From Adiantum capillus-veneris (taxonomy: Eukaryota; Streptophyta; Polypodiopsida; Polypodiales; Pteridaceae), in contig CM043959.1 in assembly GCA_014529385.2 (NCBI GenBank), positions 48,611,928 through 48,675,927 on the forward strand: DNA of 64,000 nucleotides, given 5' to 3'. This document shows positions 1 to 11,920 of the stretch, piece by piece. Position numbers and translations under genes: made by a program. A model generated the notes under the pieces. It searched no databases and was not told the DNA's origin. It was given only the letters and a program-made list of their open reading frames with translations. Each line of letters starts with the position of its first letter. Within the stretch, counting starts at the first letter, position 1.

Positions 1-1
1 A

Positions 2-2740
2 CATGGAGTAAAGTCTGGAGGACTTTACTTGATTTATGTATCAAATGTCTCTAAAAATGTAATCAATGTAACCGAGCAGCCGAACGTTTCTTTGTGGCAT
101 AGCCGGTTAGGACATATGTCCAAGAAGGGAATGGAAATCTTGTCTCGTTCTGGTTATTTGCCTGGCTTTTCATTTAATGATTTTGAATTCTGTGAACATT
201 GTCTGTATGGTAAGCAAACACAGCAGCCACATAAGCATAGAAGCAGTAGAAGAGATACACAGTTGGCACTTGTTCATAGTGATTTGTGTGGACCTATGCC
301 TAACCTATCTCTAGGGGGAGCTTCTTACTTTATGACATTTATAGATGATTACTCGAGGAAAGTATGGGTTTACTTTCTCAAGCACAAGGATGAAGCGTTT
401 AGTGTTTTCAAAACGTTTGTGACACTTGTGGAGAATCAGAGTGGCAAGAAGCTTAAATGCTTACGCACTGACAATGGAGGAGAGTTTGTTTCAAAGGCCT
501 TTCAGGACTTTTGTGAGTCAAAAGGTATAAAACGTGAACTTATTGCTCCTTACAATCCTCCTCAAAATGGTGTTGCTAAGAGGATGAATAGGACCATACA
601 AGAGAAGGTCAGAAGTATGTTGTCTAATGCATAGCTGCCAAATGGGTTTTGGGCTGAAGCTGTATCAACAACTGTTCATCTTGTAAATAGATCTCCTAGC
701 AAGGTTTTGCAGAAGGATTCAGTGCCAGAGATGGTATGGTCAGGCAAAATGCCCTCATACAAGCATCTCAGAGTCTTTGGCTGTGAGGCATATACTCACG
801 TTCCAAAGGAATTTAGGAACAAACTTGAGCCAAAGAGTAGAAAGTGCATCTTTCTAGGCTATGGTAATTCTGGTGAGATGGGGTACAGACTTTGGGATCC
901 CGAATCCAAAAAGGTTGTCCGCAGCAATGATGTTCACTTTAATGAATCCAAATATCATTCTAAACCAGAGAGGGTTGAGGAGATTAGAAGAGTTGTCTTC
1001 CAAGAAGATGGACCTGCACATGCAAGACAAAATGTCAGGGCTCAAGAGGAGCAAGGACAGGATAGAGTGGAACCACAGGTTGTGGCTGAGCCTGAGCCAC
1101 CTATTGTACGTAGATCTGGACGTGTCACGCGACCTCCTCATAGGTTTGTTCCATCTATGAACTATGTCACGTTGACTGATTGCAATGAGCCTTCATGTTA
1201 CAAGGAAGCAGTGCAAATGAAGGCCTCCGGGAATTGGCAATTGGCCATGTAGTCAGAGATGACAGCTCTGCATAAAAACAAGACATGGAAGCTAGTTAAA
1301 TTACCACAGGGCAAAAAGGCTCTACCTTGTAAATGGGTTTACAGGTATAAGATCACCGCTCATGATAGTCAGCCAAAGTACAAAGCAAGGCTTGTTGCCA
1401 AGGGCTTTAAGCAAGAACAAGGCATTGACTTTGATGAAGTCTTCTCTCCGGTGGTCAAGATGACTACATTGAGATGCTTTCTTGCATTGGTTGCCATATT
1501 AGATTTGGTGTTGCACCAAATGGATGTCAAGACAGTGTTCTTGCATGGTGATTTAGATGTGGAAATTTACATGCAGCAGCCAGATGGGTTTGTTGAGAAA
1601 GGCAAGGAAGATTGGGTATGCCAGTTGTTAAAGAGTCTTTATGGCTTAAAACAATCACAGAGGGCATGGTACCATAAATTCCACAAGTTTATGCTTTCTC
1701 AAGGCTACAAACGTAGTGAGTTCGATCACTGTCTATATACAAAGAACGCTAAGGATGGTAGTTGGCTGATCCTTATTTTGTATGTGGATGACATGTTGAT
1801 TGCTGGCAAGCACTTGGAAGAAATTTCAGCTTTGAAGTCAAAGATGGCAAAATCGTTTGACATGAAAGACATGGGTGAGGCAAGTCATATACTTGGTATG
1901 CGCATTGAGAGAGACAGATCAAAGAAGTTGATTTGGTTATCTCAAACAGAGTATATTGACAAGGTTTTGCAACGTTTCAATATGGAGAAGGGAAAGGCAC
2001 TGAGTGTTCCATTGCCACCATATGTGAAACTTAGCAAACAAGATTGTCTTGTGCCTGAGGAAGAACAGGCTGAAATGGATAAGATTCCATATGCGTCTGC
2101 AGTGGGTAGTTTGATGTATGCAATGATTGCTACTCGCCCAGACATTGCATTTGCAGTGGGAGTAGTAAGTCGATACATGTCAAACCCAGGCAAGAAACAT
2201 TGGGAGGCAGTGAAAGGAATATTGAGATACCTAAAAGCTACAAAGAGTATGCGTATATGCTATGGGAGTCAGGAGCTAAGTGTAAAGGTTTTTACAGACT
2301 CAGATTATGCAGGTGACTTAGACAACCGAAGGTCTACGTCAGGGTATGTCTTTACATTGGCTGGTGGAGCAGTATCATGGCGTTCTAGATTACAAGATTG
2401 TGTTACTCAGTCTACTACAGAGGCTGAATATGTTGCAGCATCAGAGGCATGCAAAGAATCAATTTGGCTTAATCGACTAGTAACAGATTTGGGAATCAAA
2501 GAAGAGATGCCTGTGTTATATTGTGATAGTCAAAGTGCTATACAATTGACTCGCAATCCAGTTTATCACTCAAAGACAAAGCATGTGGATGTGAAGTATC
2601 ATTTCATCAGGGAAATTCTCAAGGATAAGCAACTTCAGCTTGTCAAAGTTCACACCACAGAAAATCCTGCTGATCTACTTACAAAAGGACTTCCCTCAGA
2701 GAGCTTTGCACATTTTCGCAAGCAGTTAGGTGTAGGGTAG
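2..2740 (+). pseudogene. Copia-1 pol: integrase, RT, RNase H (two stops)
   Basis: This is the polyprotein part that copies element RNA and inserts the cDNA. One frame runs from the window edge to the stop at 2738-2740, with TAG stops at 632-634 and 1250-1252. The order is an HHCC pre-integrase zinc finger (LWHSRLGHM...CEHCLYGK, about 90-220), the integrase core (VHSDLCGP, LRTDNGGEF), RT with the YVDD catalytic box near 1780, and Copia RNase H (FTDSDYAG, TEAEY, YCDSQSA). The third integrase acid is missing: GVAKRMNRT at about 571-597 has Lys where the family has Glu (codon 578-580 is AAG). Integrase should therefore be inactive even without the stops. The family assignment is secure; loss of function is inferred. 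Confidence 0.93.
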
Positions 2741-2829
2741 TACATCACTTCTCTACATCTCTTGTATATTAGCTTGTATAGTAGCTTCTCTCACACTTAA
2801 AGTACCACATTGGACTTTAAGTGGGAGGT

Positions 2830-3021
2830 TGTTGGGGTATAAAGCCCAATGTGGTCGCCCAGGTAAGTGGGCGGGCCGCCAGGTATGTACACATATTCTT
2901 TTGTTAAAACCTAATAAGAACTCACTATGCTCTACACATTACAGTAGAGCGAGTTCACCATATTGTCGTGCTCTTCTTCTCGCACTCTCTCTCGCGTCGC
3001 ACTTCCGCTCGTACTCCTTCA
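2830..3021 (+). repeat. Copia-1 3' LTR (192 bp)
   Basis: It starts TGTTGGGG directly after GTGGGAGGT, a polypurine-tract-like stretch, and ends TCCTTCA immediately before Gypsy gag coding. The matching 5' LTR is outside the window, so the limits rest on the TG/CA ends, the tract and the resumption of the host frame. Confidence 0.75.
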
Positions 3022-4162
3022 GGAAAGACTCCCAGGATGCTGACAGTCATGTGGGACAGTTTGAGACAAGATGGTCTGCTAGTGGGTATGATGTCCTTTA
3101 TAATGATGCTATAAAAAAGGAGCATTTTGCAGCAACATTACAAGGAAAAGCCATGTCTTGGTTCATGCAGTATGGTACTGCTGCATTCCCTGATTATGAT
3201 AACTTAAAGATCAAAATTTTGCCCAAGTTCAGGGTAGAGAAAACCCCTGAAGATGTTCTGAGGAAAATAAAAAATATAAAGCAAAAGGATTTGTTGGTGG
3301 AAGACTCTGCCCAACAATTTAGGAAATTGATGAACAGGTTGCAAGCCAATCAAAGACCCTCTTAGGAACAATTGGGTGACTATTTCTGTAGAGGTTTGAG
3401 GGAACAATTAAAGAGTGCCATTGCAGGTCATGCTCCTCTTACCCAACCTCAAGATTTTGAAAACATTGTGGATGCAACCATGAGAGCTGAAAGAAGATAT
3501 GGCACCAGTGAACAAAAGAAGAGTAAGAAGAAGAAGTCCCAATAGAACTCTAATTTAGAAAATGAGGATTTAGATTCAGATTCAGATGGTGATGAAGAAA
3601 TAGATTCAGATTCCGATAAGGAAACAGATTCTGAGGATGAAGAAAAGGACACATGGAGTGCTAAGAAGAAGAAGAAGAAGAAGTCCAAGAAGAAAGGATC
3701 AAAGTCCAAGAAACACAAAAGCAAAGGCAAAGCCAAGCATGGTAAGTTTGAATCTAAGGAACCCAATGATATCAGTAAACAGATTTTGGATAAATTGAAG
3801 GAGATGCAGACACAGTCATTTTCTAGCCTTGCAAGATCATCATTTTGTCAGGTGTGTCAAAGACCTGGACATGAGTATGATAATTGCGATTATAACCCCA
3901 ATTTTAGAGGAAGAAGACCAACACATTTTAGCAAAGATGGAATCAGGTCCTAATGTGGTTGCACCCCAACCCTTCAGGGGTAGATTTCATAATTCAAATC
4001 AACAAAGGCAATTCCAGCAAGGGAGTTGGCAAAGTGGGCCAAGGTTTCAACAAACTACTAATTCAATGCAACCATGTAACTATTGTGGTACAATGGGACA
4101 CATGCAAGGACCTGCATGTGAGCTGTGGTGTAAGCATATGATGAGAGAGGTATTCCAATTGT
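3022..4162 (+). pseudogene. Gypsy-1 gag (capsid plus zinc knuckles)
   Basis: Gag forms the particle shell and binds the element RNA. The retrotransposon gag fold is recognisable (about 3040-3360: FETRWSASGYD, LQGKAMSWFMQYG, FRVEKTPEDVL). TAG stops interrupt the frame at 3363 and 3543. An acidic Asp/Ser run and a Lys-rich run (3560-3730) follow. A canonical CCHC knuckle CQVCQRPGHEYDNC lies near 3848-3890. A second one, CNYCGTMGHMQGPAC (about 4075-4120), is in another frame, so a frameshift lies between them. Its upstream part is cut off by the Copia-1 insertion. Confidence 0.85.
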
Positions 4163-5717
4163 GAATTTTATTTCTCCAAATGCAGGCGCTAGTTCTTCCA
4201 ATGATGGTAGAATGAAGTCACCAGCTCAGTTAAATGCAGTGTTTTTGGAAGAGATTGACACTTCATATGAAAAAGAGGGCAGTCGATCATCAGAACCTGA
4301 CAACAGATTGTTAACTGAGGAAACAGGAGAAAAGTTACCCAAACCATATACTGATTCTATACACACTTCTCAATATGATTGCTCACATTGTATTCAAATT
4401 GAGGAAGTGTTTGACAAACCACAGGAAGTTCAAACTTTAGCCATCACACGATCCAAGGGAAAGTTGCCACTACAAGAAAAGGAGCAAGGAAAAGATGTTG
4501 ATGACCCTATTGATTGAAGAGCTCAGGAGAAGATCAGGAGAGGAGTCTTACAAGAGATCCAATCTAATAAAAAACCTAACAAAGCAGCAGATTTTTGGTC
4601 CACAGATTCAGTTCAATGGGAGAAGATGGGCAGTAAGCAGTCAGATTCTGCATCACTGCCAAATTCCTTGAAGCTAGATAATTTAGTGCAATATTCTACC
4701 AAGGGGTTATCTGATGACTTTTTTGAAGCTCTTATGGATGCTCCAATTTCAGTCAAAGTGGGACAACTCTTGAAACTGGTCCTTGACTTCAGACAGGTGT
4801 TCCTCAAGAAACTGACAGATGAAGCTAAAGGAAAGACATTACCACAGCAAGAAATGGGACATATACATCTAGCACATATTGATTCTGGAGATGTAGCACT
4901 AGTGGATGTAGACTACAAAGTTCCAGTGATCAACATTTCCATTGGGAAGGTGTACTTGTCAGATGTGTTAGTGGATGGAGGTTCAGGAGTTAACATTCTT
5001 CCTGAATCAGTGTGTAAGAAACCAAAATTAACCAATTGGGCACCTGCACCATTTCAAGTGAAAATGGCAGATCAGAGGAGAGTGCAACCTTTGGGAATTC
5101 TTAGGAATCAAACCATAAGTGTTGCAGGATTAATTTTCATTGTGAACTTTGTGATTCTCAGACTCGAAGAAACAACCTGTTCCTACCCAATGATGCTGGG
5201 AAGACCATGGTTAAGAGCAGCTAAAGTCAAGCAATTTTGGGGTACAGACACCAATGTGATCAAATAGAGCAAGAAGAAGGTTAGGATGCAGATGATACCA
5301 AGGAAAACAATCCCACCAAGTTTTAGACCTTTGTACACAGAAGGTATTAATATGGGGGAGGCAGTTGAAGAAGATGAGGAAGAAGAGTTTCTTCAAAGGA
5401 ATCAGATAGTTATTCCTATTTTTGAGGTTGATGTTCAAAAAATTGTAGACACAGTTCAGAATCAAGACCAGTCACCTGATCCAAAACTGATAAACATGAG
5501 AAATGTTTCAGGGATTTCAGCTTCCAACAAAAAGTCACAAGAGAAGCAGGAAGCATTAGAAGCAATTAAACATGCAGAGCAGATCTTTGATGAGCAAATG
5601 GTAAAGAGCTCAAGAGTTAGGGAAGATGATTTGGAAGACATGAACCTGGGAGAGGACAGAGATCTCAAAATAGTTAAAGTGTCCACTGAGTTGGACGTGA
5701 GCTTCAAAGAGTCTTAA
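4161..5717 (+). pseudogene. Gypsy-1 gag-pol linker and aspartic protease
   Basis: The frame is the same as gag and RT, broken by stops at 4515, 5265 and 5715. The retropepsin covers about 4890-5250: the active-site loop reads VLVDGGSGVNILPESV (about 4959-5010), the flap region follows, and PMMLGRPWL closes the fold. The catalytic triplet is DGG rather than the commoner DSG/DTG, which is frequent in plant Tat/Athila-type elements (established knowledge). The stretch 5286-5717 is an acidic, charged linker of unknown role between protease and RT. Confidence 0.8.
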
Positions 5718-5723
5718 AAAACC

Positions 5724-7230
5724 TTGTTAAAGGAGTTTAAAGATGTTTTTGCTTGGTCTTACACTGATATCAAGGGAGCAGACCCAACAATGTGTCACCA
5801 TAGGATCAATTTGAAAACTGATGCAGTTTCAGTTAAGCAACAGAGGTATAGAATGAACCCCAATTATGCAAAACAGGTGAAGGAGGAGATTGATAAACTT
5901 CTAGAAGTAGGTTTCATTTATCTGATGGATAAAGTAATGTGGTTGGAACCCATTGTGGTGGTGCCAAAAAAGAATGGCAAGATCAGAATTTGTGTGGATT
6001 ACAGGAAACTGAATGCTGTCACCATTACTGATCCATTCCCATTACCTTACTGTGACACAATGTTGGATGCAGTTGCAGGGAAGGAAATTTACAGCTTCTT
6101 GGATGGATTTAGTGGATACAATCAGGTCGGTATGGCTTTGGAAGATAGGGATAAAACAACATTCATAACAGAATGGGGAGTCTATGCTTCCATAGTTATG
6201 AACTTTGGCCTTAAAAATGCACCACCAACATTTCAAAAATGGGTGATGGAAGTTTTTGCTCCTTACGTGAAAGCATTTATGAAGGTTTTTCTAGATGATT
6301 TTAGTGTGTCACGAAGTAAAACTAAACATTGATCATTTGATATTATGTTTTCAAAAATGCAGGGAGGCCAGGCCGTCAGTCAACCCTGCAAAATGTGCAT
6401 TTGCAGTGAAAAGGGATATTTTATTGGGACACATCATCAGTAGAGAGGGCATTGCCATTGATCCCAAGAAAGTGGAAGCTATTTTGAAAGCACATTCTCC
6501 TAAAGCTATTAAGCAACTGATGAGGTTCATTGGACACGTTAAATGGCACACCAAGTTTCTCAGATATCTGGCTCATGTGTGTTTACCCTTGACATACTTA
6601 ACAAAAAAGAATGTGGAGTTTGCATGGAAAGAAGAGCAGGAAAGGGCTTTTACATTGTTGAAGAAAATGCTAGTAATTGCCCCTATCTTGATTCCTCCTG
6701 ACTAGAAAAAACCATTCCACTTGTTTGTGGATGCCTCTCATTCAGCTATTGTTGCAGTATTGATGCAGGAAGCTGAGAAGGGTTGGTTCAAACCAATCTA
6801 TTCTGCAAGCAGGGGTTTATCTTCTGCAGAGAGGAACTATTCAGTAACTGAAAGGGAATGCCTCCGGATGATCTTTGGACTTCAGAAGTTCATGCATTAT
6901 TTGTTAGCTAATCAGGTGACAATTCATGTAGATCATCAGGCTTTGATCTACTTGGTAAATAAACCTCATTTGTCAGGGAGACTAGCTAGATGGGTATTGT
7001 TGATGCAGGAATTCGATTATTCAGTCATTCATAAACCAGGCCAAGAACAGGTTATTGTAGATTACCTAAGCAGATTGGCTACAGGTGAAGTTCCCAATCA
7101 GGAAATTGATGAATTACCTGATGCACACCTGTTTCTAGTTCACGTCATTCAAGACAAAGATTCATGGTATGCAGATATATTATACTTTCTTCTTGATGGT
7201 GTTTTACCCAGACAGATGGTGGTTACCTAG
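5724..7230 (+). pseudogene. Gypsy-1 reverse transcriptase and RNase H
   Basis: The RT runs from LKEFKDVFAWSY through VVVPKKNGKIRICVDYRKLN and FLDGFSGYNQ to the catalytic box, read here as VFLDDFSV (about 6285-6308). The frame shifts near 6300. The thumb and RNase H continue in the next frame with one stop at 6703. RNase H shows FVDASHSA, SVTERECL and VDHQAL (about 6725-6960). The catalytic Asp pair of RT is kept. A frameshift and stops make the copy non-functional. Confidence 0.9.
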
Positions 7231-9017
7231 AGGAAGAAACTTGCATGGCAAAGCAGGTCCTACACAGTAATTATGGGAGTCTTGTACAAAAAGGGAATTG
7301 ATCAGATACTCAGGAGATTTGTTGAGCAGTTTGAACAACATGCAATTTTAAATGAAGCCCATTCAGGTGATGCAGGTGGTCACTTTCAAGAGAGATTACT
7401 GCAAAGAAAATATTACAAGCTGGATTGTGGTGGCCATCGGTTTTTAAGGATTCCCATGAGTTTGTGAAGTCCTGTTTAACTTGTCAGAGGGATGATAGAC
7501 CTCTCAATGTTGACAGAATGCCTTTATAGCCTATTCTATCACTTGAACCTTTTCAGAAGTGGGGATTAGACTTTGTGGGCCCTATGAAGCCAACATCAAA
7601 ATTTACAGGTAATAAGCATATTCTTGTGGCAACAGATTACTGTACCAAGTGGGTAGAAGCACAGGCAATGAAGGATAACAAGGCAGAGAGTGTGGCCAAG
7701 TTCCTTTACAGAAACATAATGACTAGGTTTGGATGTCCATTTGAATTAGTTTCAGATCAGGGTGGACATTTCATCAATAAAGTAATCATGAAGCTTACTG
7801 AATATCACCTGATTATCCACATTAAGTTCACAGTTTACTATCCACAAGCTAATGGTCAAGTAGAGTCTACCAACAAAACTTTAGTGAGAATCCTGAGGAG
7901 AATTGTTTCAGAAAACAAGAAGGATTGGGATACCAAACTAGATTCAGCATTGTGGGCATTTAGGACAACATTTAAAGTTAGCACACGGATGACACCATTT
8001 AAGATGGTGTATCTGGAAGCCATAGTCCCTATGGAATTTGTAGTTCCAAGTTTGAGGATTGCACTTCAATATAAATTGTCAGGAGACGAGTCTTCAGTTT
8101 GCAGGCAAGAACAATTACTAAAATTAGAGGAGAGCAGAATTCAGGCAACATATATCACTGAAGCAATTCAGAGAAGAAGACAAGCTTGGGTGGACAGGAA
8201 CATTAAGTACAAATCCTTTGCAGAAGGTGATTGGGTACTTATGTACAACAACAGACTTGGCAAAAGACCTGGTAAGCTCAAGTTAAGGTACTTGGGGCCT
8301 TTTCAGATAGCGAAAGAAATAGGAGATTCAACATTTTTGTTGGCAGATGAGCAGGGTAGAATTTTCCCAAAGGCAATTAATGGCTTTAGGCTAAAACCCT
8401 TTGTGGGTGTGAATCATCTCTTAGAGAGTAAAAATAATCACGGTTTAGCACATGGAATATTTTCTGTAGAGATTGGTGACGTGGATGTCGGAATGTCATG
8501 TCGGGTAAGTTCCAAATTTACTTTTAAACGTTACCAGGATGTTTATACTTCGCAACACACCAACTCTTTCTCCTACGTGCATTTTTTGCACCTCTTTTGC
8601 TGCGTTTTCTTAAACTTCCTAGCCATATCAAAGAAGCCACTCACTATTGATATCTCCTCTGCTATCCCTACTCAAGAATCTGAAGAGCACACTGGTCCAG
8701 GGATGCGGCGGTCAGCAAGGAAAGCTTTGCACAGAGCTCAGGCTATTGTAGCTGAGGATGTTGTAAGTGATGAAGAACTTTCAACTCCTTTGGAAGCATC
8801 TCCATTGGCAGTGGACACTGGTCCAGTTAACTACACCTTCTTAGAGATGAGACAAGAGCTTGACTTGTTTGTGTTGGCACATCAGGAGTGGTTACAGAAG
8901 ATTAACCTTCTTCAGTTTGCAAGACTTCCATGGAAACACTGGAGGAACAATGATTATCTTATGACCTTGCTTAGTCATGTACAAGACACAAAGGGGAATA
9001 TCTTTGGTAATTACTAG
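7231..9017 (+). pseudogene. Gypsy-1 integrase
   Basis: The HHCC zinc-binding part is split by a frameshift (7350-7500: EAHSGDAGGHF, then SCLTCQRDD). The catalytic core from 7566 has all three acids in D,D-35-E spacing: WGLDFVGPM, VSDQGGHFI and ANGQVESTNK (about 7855-7875). The C-terminal SH3-like region (GDWVLMYNNRLGKRPGKLKLRYLGPF, about 8226-8310) is present. No chromodomain follows. The frame runs on for about 190 further codons of unrecognised sequence, including a Cys/Phe-rich stretch at 8560-8620, to the TAG at 9015. Confidence 0.9.
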
Positions 9018-9019
9018 CT

Positions 9020-10732
9020 GAGTCCTGAACTCATCTCTACAGTTTTTTATCTTCATTTGGAGGAAGATAATTCAGTTAGCATAGCTTCTGAGGCCCTGAT
9101 GAACAAAGAATTTGGTCCGGCTTAGGGTGAGAGAGGATATTATCCCATCAACAAACTTCAGAATCCTTTTAGATTTCAACAACTGAAATGGTTTTTAGAG
9201 AAGAAGAAAAAGAGGAAGGATAGGTCTACCAAGATTGGAGCTCTCTTGATTGCTTTACAAATCCATGCAATGAGTATGACAACCTTAGGTACAATTTCCC
9301 CAAAAGTTTATGTATTTGGAGGTCATCTTGAGGGAAACAAAGACAATGAAGCAGGCAGTTCTCAGGTAGAGAATAGAAAGAAGAAGGTAGTAGATCCTCA
9401 GGAGCAGGACATGAAATCTACCCCAACAGAACAGGAGGAGGAAGAGCTATGGAGAAATTTGGGTGATCAGTTTGAAACTGATTTGGATTCTTTCATTGAA
9501 ACTCCCAAGCCTACATTGAAAGCTGATGCTACTACAATGTTTTCCCCTAAATCTTCTTTGAAACTCAAAAGAAAGAAGTTCAGTAGCCCAGTAGTAGAGG
9601 TCAAAACAGACTTGCTAGAGGGAGTACGATTTGGTAAATTTGGTGAACAAATTGCAATTTTTGATGTTTATAAAGCTCTTGATCTGGTGAGAAACTTCTC
9701 ATCCCAGTCACAACTCAATAGTTTAGTACTGCAGAGGGAAAAATTTTAGTTGCAAACTTAGGTGGTTCAGTTACAAAATGTTTCAAAGAGAAGTGAAGAA
9801 GATAGCAGGTTGATTGAGGAACAGGAGGGAATCATTCATGAACTCAGAGATGATTTAGCTGCTACTAAAAACTCTGTTGACTTCTACAAATCACAATTGG
9901 AGAGAAAGGAAAAATGTGCAGAACAGATTCAGATTTGGAAAGAGCAGTGGATGTCTTGTTTGAATACTCAATTGGAAGTCTTAGCTCAAGACTATTCCAA
10001 ACTGCAGTCTGAGAATAGTGTACTCTTGAGTAGAGTCCAAGCTTGTCAAGAGCTAGAAGCAAAGATAAGGGATATGTCTGAGGAGGACCTAGAATTGAAT
10101 GGCTGGTTCCTCTTACCACATGATGTAGAAATTTTGAAGAATGAAGTCAAAAAGCAGGGTGACCAGCTGTGGTTGGAATTGAGAAGAAAAATGTTTTCCC
10201 TGGTGAAGATTCCGTATCAAAGCTATGCAAAGGAGGAGCAAAATGAAGATTATGTTCTTTTGCAAAAGCAATTTGATGACTTGAAGGAGGATTTTGAGCA
10301 ATTGAAGATGCAACAAAGTTTAGAATTTACTCAGGGATGTAAACTGAACAAGGCAATAGAGGAAAGATGGTCACAGGTCATGCACTTGATCCTGAATCTA
10401 GTACTGATTTTCATACCTTGGTTAGTGCTGTGGAAACTCATGAGGCAATGGATGTAGGAGATACTGTACCTATAAGTAAAAATGATTCATTTCAGAATTT
10501 GTAATTTGAACAAATTGGGACAGGTGTAGTGACAAAAATTGTGGAGGAGATCATGAGCACCAAGGAATTCATTGAAGAATTTCCAGGTTTCAACAAAGAC
10601 GAGGCAATGATTGATGATCAGCAAAAAGTGGAAGAAGGCAGTGTAGATACAACAGTTGCTGCAGATTTAAATAAGGAGACAGTTACCTTGGAGGAGCCCA
10701 ATAGGGAGTTACAAGGGAAAACTGATGTTTAA
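9020..10732 (+). pseudogene. Gypsy-1 post-integrase ORF, coiled-coil rich
   Basis: I do not recognise this protein. It continues the integrase frame past stops at about 9121, 9747 and 9759. After a frameshift near 10370 the remaining hydrophilic C-terminus reads in another frame to 10732. It is charged and Gln/Glu/Lys-rich. The part at 9765-10350 has long heptad-like runs without Pro (for example LIEEQEGIIHELRDDL), which suggests a coiled coil. It sits where some plant Gypsy elements carry an additional or env-like ORF, but no signal peptide or convincing membrane segment is seen. About 570 codons in all. Confidence 0.6.
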
Positions 10733-10773
10733 ATGATCAATAGTGTTTCTCAACACTAAGCGGGAAAGGGCAG

Positions 10774-11287
10774 TGTTTCATTGGGTATAGTAATACACTT
10801 GTGTACCTTGGATTTGGTTCCAAGCACTACACTTTGTTTTACTTTATCTTGTGAGCACTAGATTTTGATTAACAAGGGATTTATGGGAAACAAGTCAAAA
10901 GTTTTTTTTTGGTTTTCAAAAACTTTTTGCCACCGGGTTGTGCCAGGTGTTAGCTTTGCATATTCTTTCAGTAAATGTTCTTGAACCTTAGTAGTATTAC
11001 TTTCAGTTTGTAATTAGGGAAGAGCTTTGTGCCTCTTCATTCTTCCTAAGTAGTTAGCCTCGCACCTGATGGTAGCGCTTTGTATGAGAGAAGGGTGATG
11101 AACGCAAGGCTATGGCTATTAAGATTCTATGCTTCTCTGTGTATTCAGTCTTCACTTTTCCTTCAATTCCCTGATTCTGTTCTGAGCCTGTTCAAGTACT
11201 GAAACTATTTTGATTCTGCAAGATGATGATGTAATGCTTTAATGGTTAATTTAGTTGTTATTCCCACTCCCCTATGCCTCAATAACA
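10774..11287 (+). repeat. Gypsy-1 3' LTR (514 bp)
   Basis: It starts TGTTTCATTGGG right after the purine tract AGCGGGAAAGGGCAG (10759-10773) and ends TCAATAACA. The termini TGTT/AACA are inverted. Beyond 11287 the sequence becomes the reverse complement of the family A LTR, which fixes the outer edge. The partner LTR is outside the window. Confidence 0.75.
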
Positions 11288-11920
11288 GTGCTATGTGAGA
11301 TATTGCGGGTTGTCTTACAAGAAGGAGAGTGACCTATTTATAGGTTGGAGACCTCTCATTAAGATTATTAGCAATCCTAATTTACAAGCTAACAAATGAG
11401 AATTATGATTTTTTTTGAATCTCAAAACATTGCGGGCCTTCTTTGTCTGCTTGAGTCATGGATGTGGGCTCAAAGGAGAGCATTATTGATGGTAGATAAG
11501 GTGAAAGTAGAGTTTTAAGTAAGAGGAGAGAGAGAGAGAGAGAGAGTTACTATGCACATGTCTTGAGGTGAAGTGTCTTTTATGGTTAGGTCAATGGCTA
11601 TTTTGTGTTAGTATGTTAGTGGTTAGTGTTAGTAATCACTAGAAAGTTAATGATATATTTACAATGGGTAGAATAAGGTGGATGGTTGAAGTAAGATGGT
11701 TGAATGAAGTGAGTAAATCCTTGTGATGGTGAAGCTTGAAGAAGTTTTGGACTAACTTGTGTAGGTTCTCAAAATGACTATCGATCCTCTTCTTCTTTTT
11801 CTCTTCTTTATGCCATCGCCATCAAGGTTGATTATTGCGATGAAAATGGCAATTTAGTCGATGAGATCTCTCAATTTGCAGAGGTTAAGCATGATTTACA
11901 TGCTGAATTTTATGTATGTA
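11288..11920 (-). repeat. Gypsy-2 3' LTR fragment
   Basis: The reverse complement matches the middle of the family A 3' LTR (about 52625-53260), including the TATA motif CTATAAATAGG and an AG/CT microsatellite (11527-11547). The outer end is cut by the Gypsy-1 insertion. On the inner side, integrase coding jumps straight into mid-LTR sequence at about 11920, so the start of the LTR and the intervening internal sequence are deleted. Confidence 0.8.

Larger units (their letters stand above)
1..3021 (+). mobile_element. Copia-1: Ty1/Copia retrotransposon, 3' part
   Basis: The element enters from the left edge. It has pol in Copia order (integrase, then RT, then RNase H), a short purine-rich stretch ending at 2829, and a short 3' LTR. 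The right boundary is set by the LTR ending in CA at 3021, after which Gypsy gag coding begins at once, so Copia-1 was inserted into the gag of Gypsy-1. The 5' LTR, gag and protease lie outside the window. Pol is one reading frame with only two premature stops, which makes this one of the youngest-looking elements here. Confidence 0.93.
3022..11287 (+). mobile_element. Gypsy-1: Ty3/Gypsy element with extra 3' ORF
   Basis: The order is gag, retropepsin, RT, RNase H, integrase, a coiled-coil-rich ORF and a 3' LTR. Its 5' LTR and gag start lie upstream of Copia-1, outside the window. Nearly all of the coding region keeps one frame with scattered stops, so it was probably a single gag-pol ORF. 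The 3' end falls inside a minus-strand LTR of Gypsy-2/family A, so Gypsy-1 is a later insertion into Gypsy-2. There is no chromodomain. The DGG protease motif and FLDGFSGYNQ in RT suggest a non-chromovirus, Tat/Athila-like branch (inference). Confidence 0.9.

Noticed and set aside
854-1160. Antisense and alternative-frame ORFs within Copia-1 pol (and similar ones across the window).
   Set aside because: They overlap clear pol coding and match no family. They are shadows of the real frame.
8505-8622. Possible intron (GTAAGT donor, pyrimidine-rich CTAG acceptor) between Gypsy-1 integrase and the downstream ORF.
   Set aside because: Removal of 118 bases would shift out of the downstream reading frame, and the unspliced frame is open across it.
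10360-10457. Hydrophobic stretch that looks like a membrane segment at the end of the Gypsy-1 extra ORF (env-like).
   Set aside because: The other frame over the same bases is hydrophilic and leads in phase into the ORF at 10529-10732, so the hydrophobic reading is probably a frameshift product.
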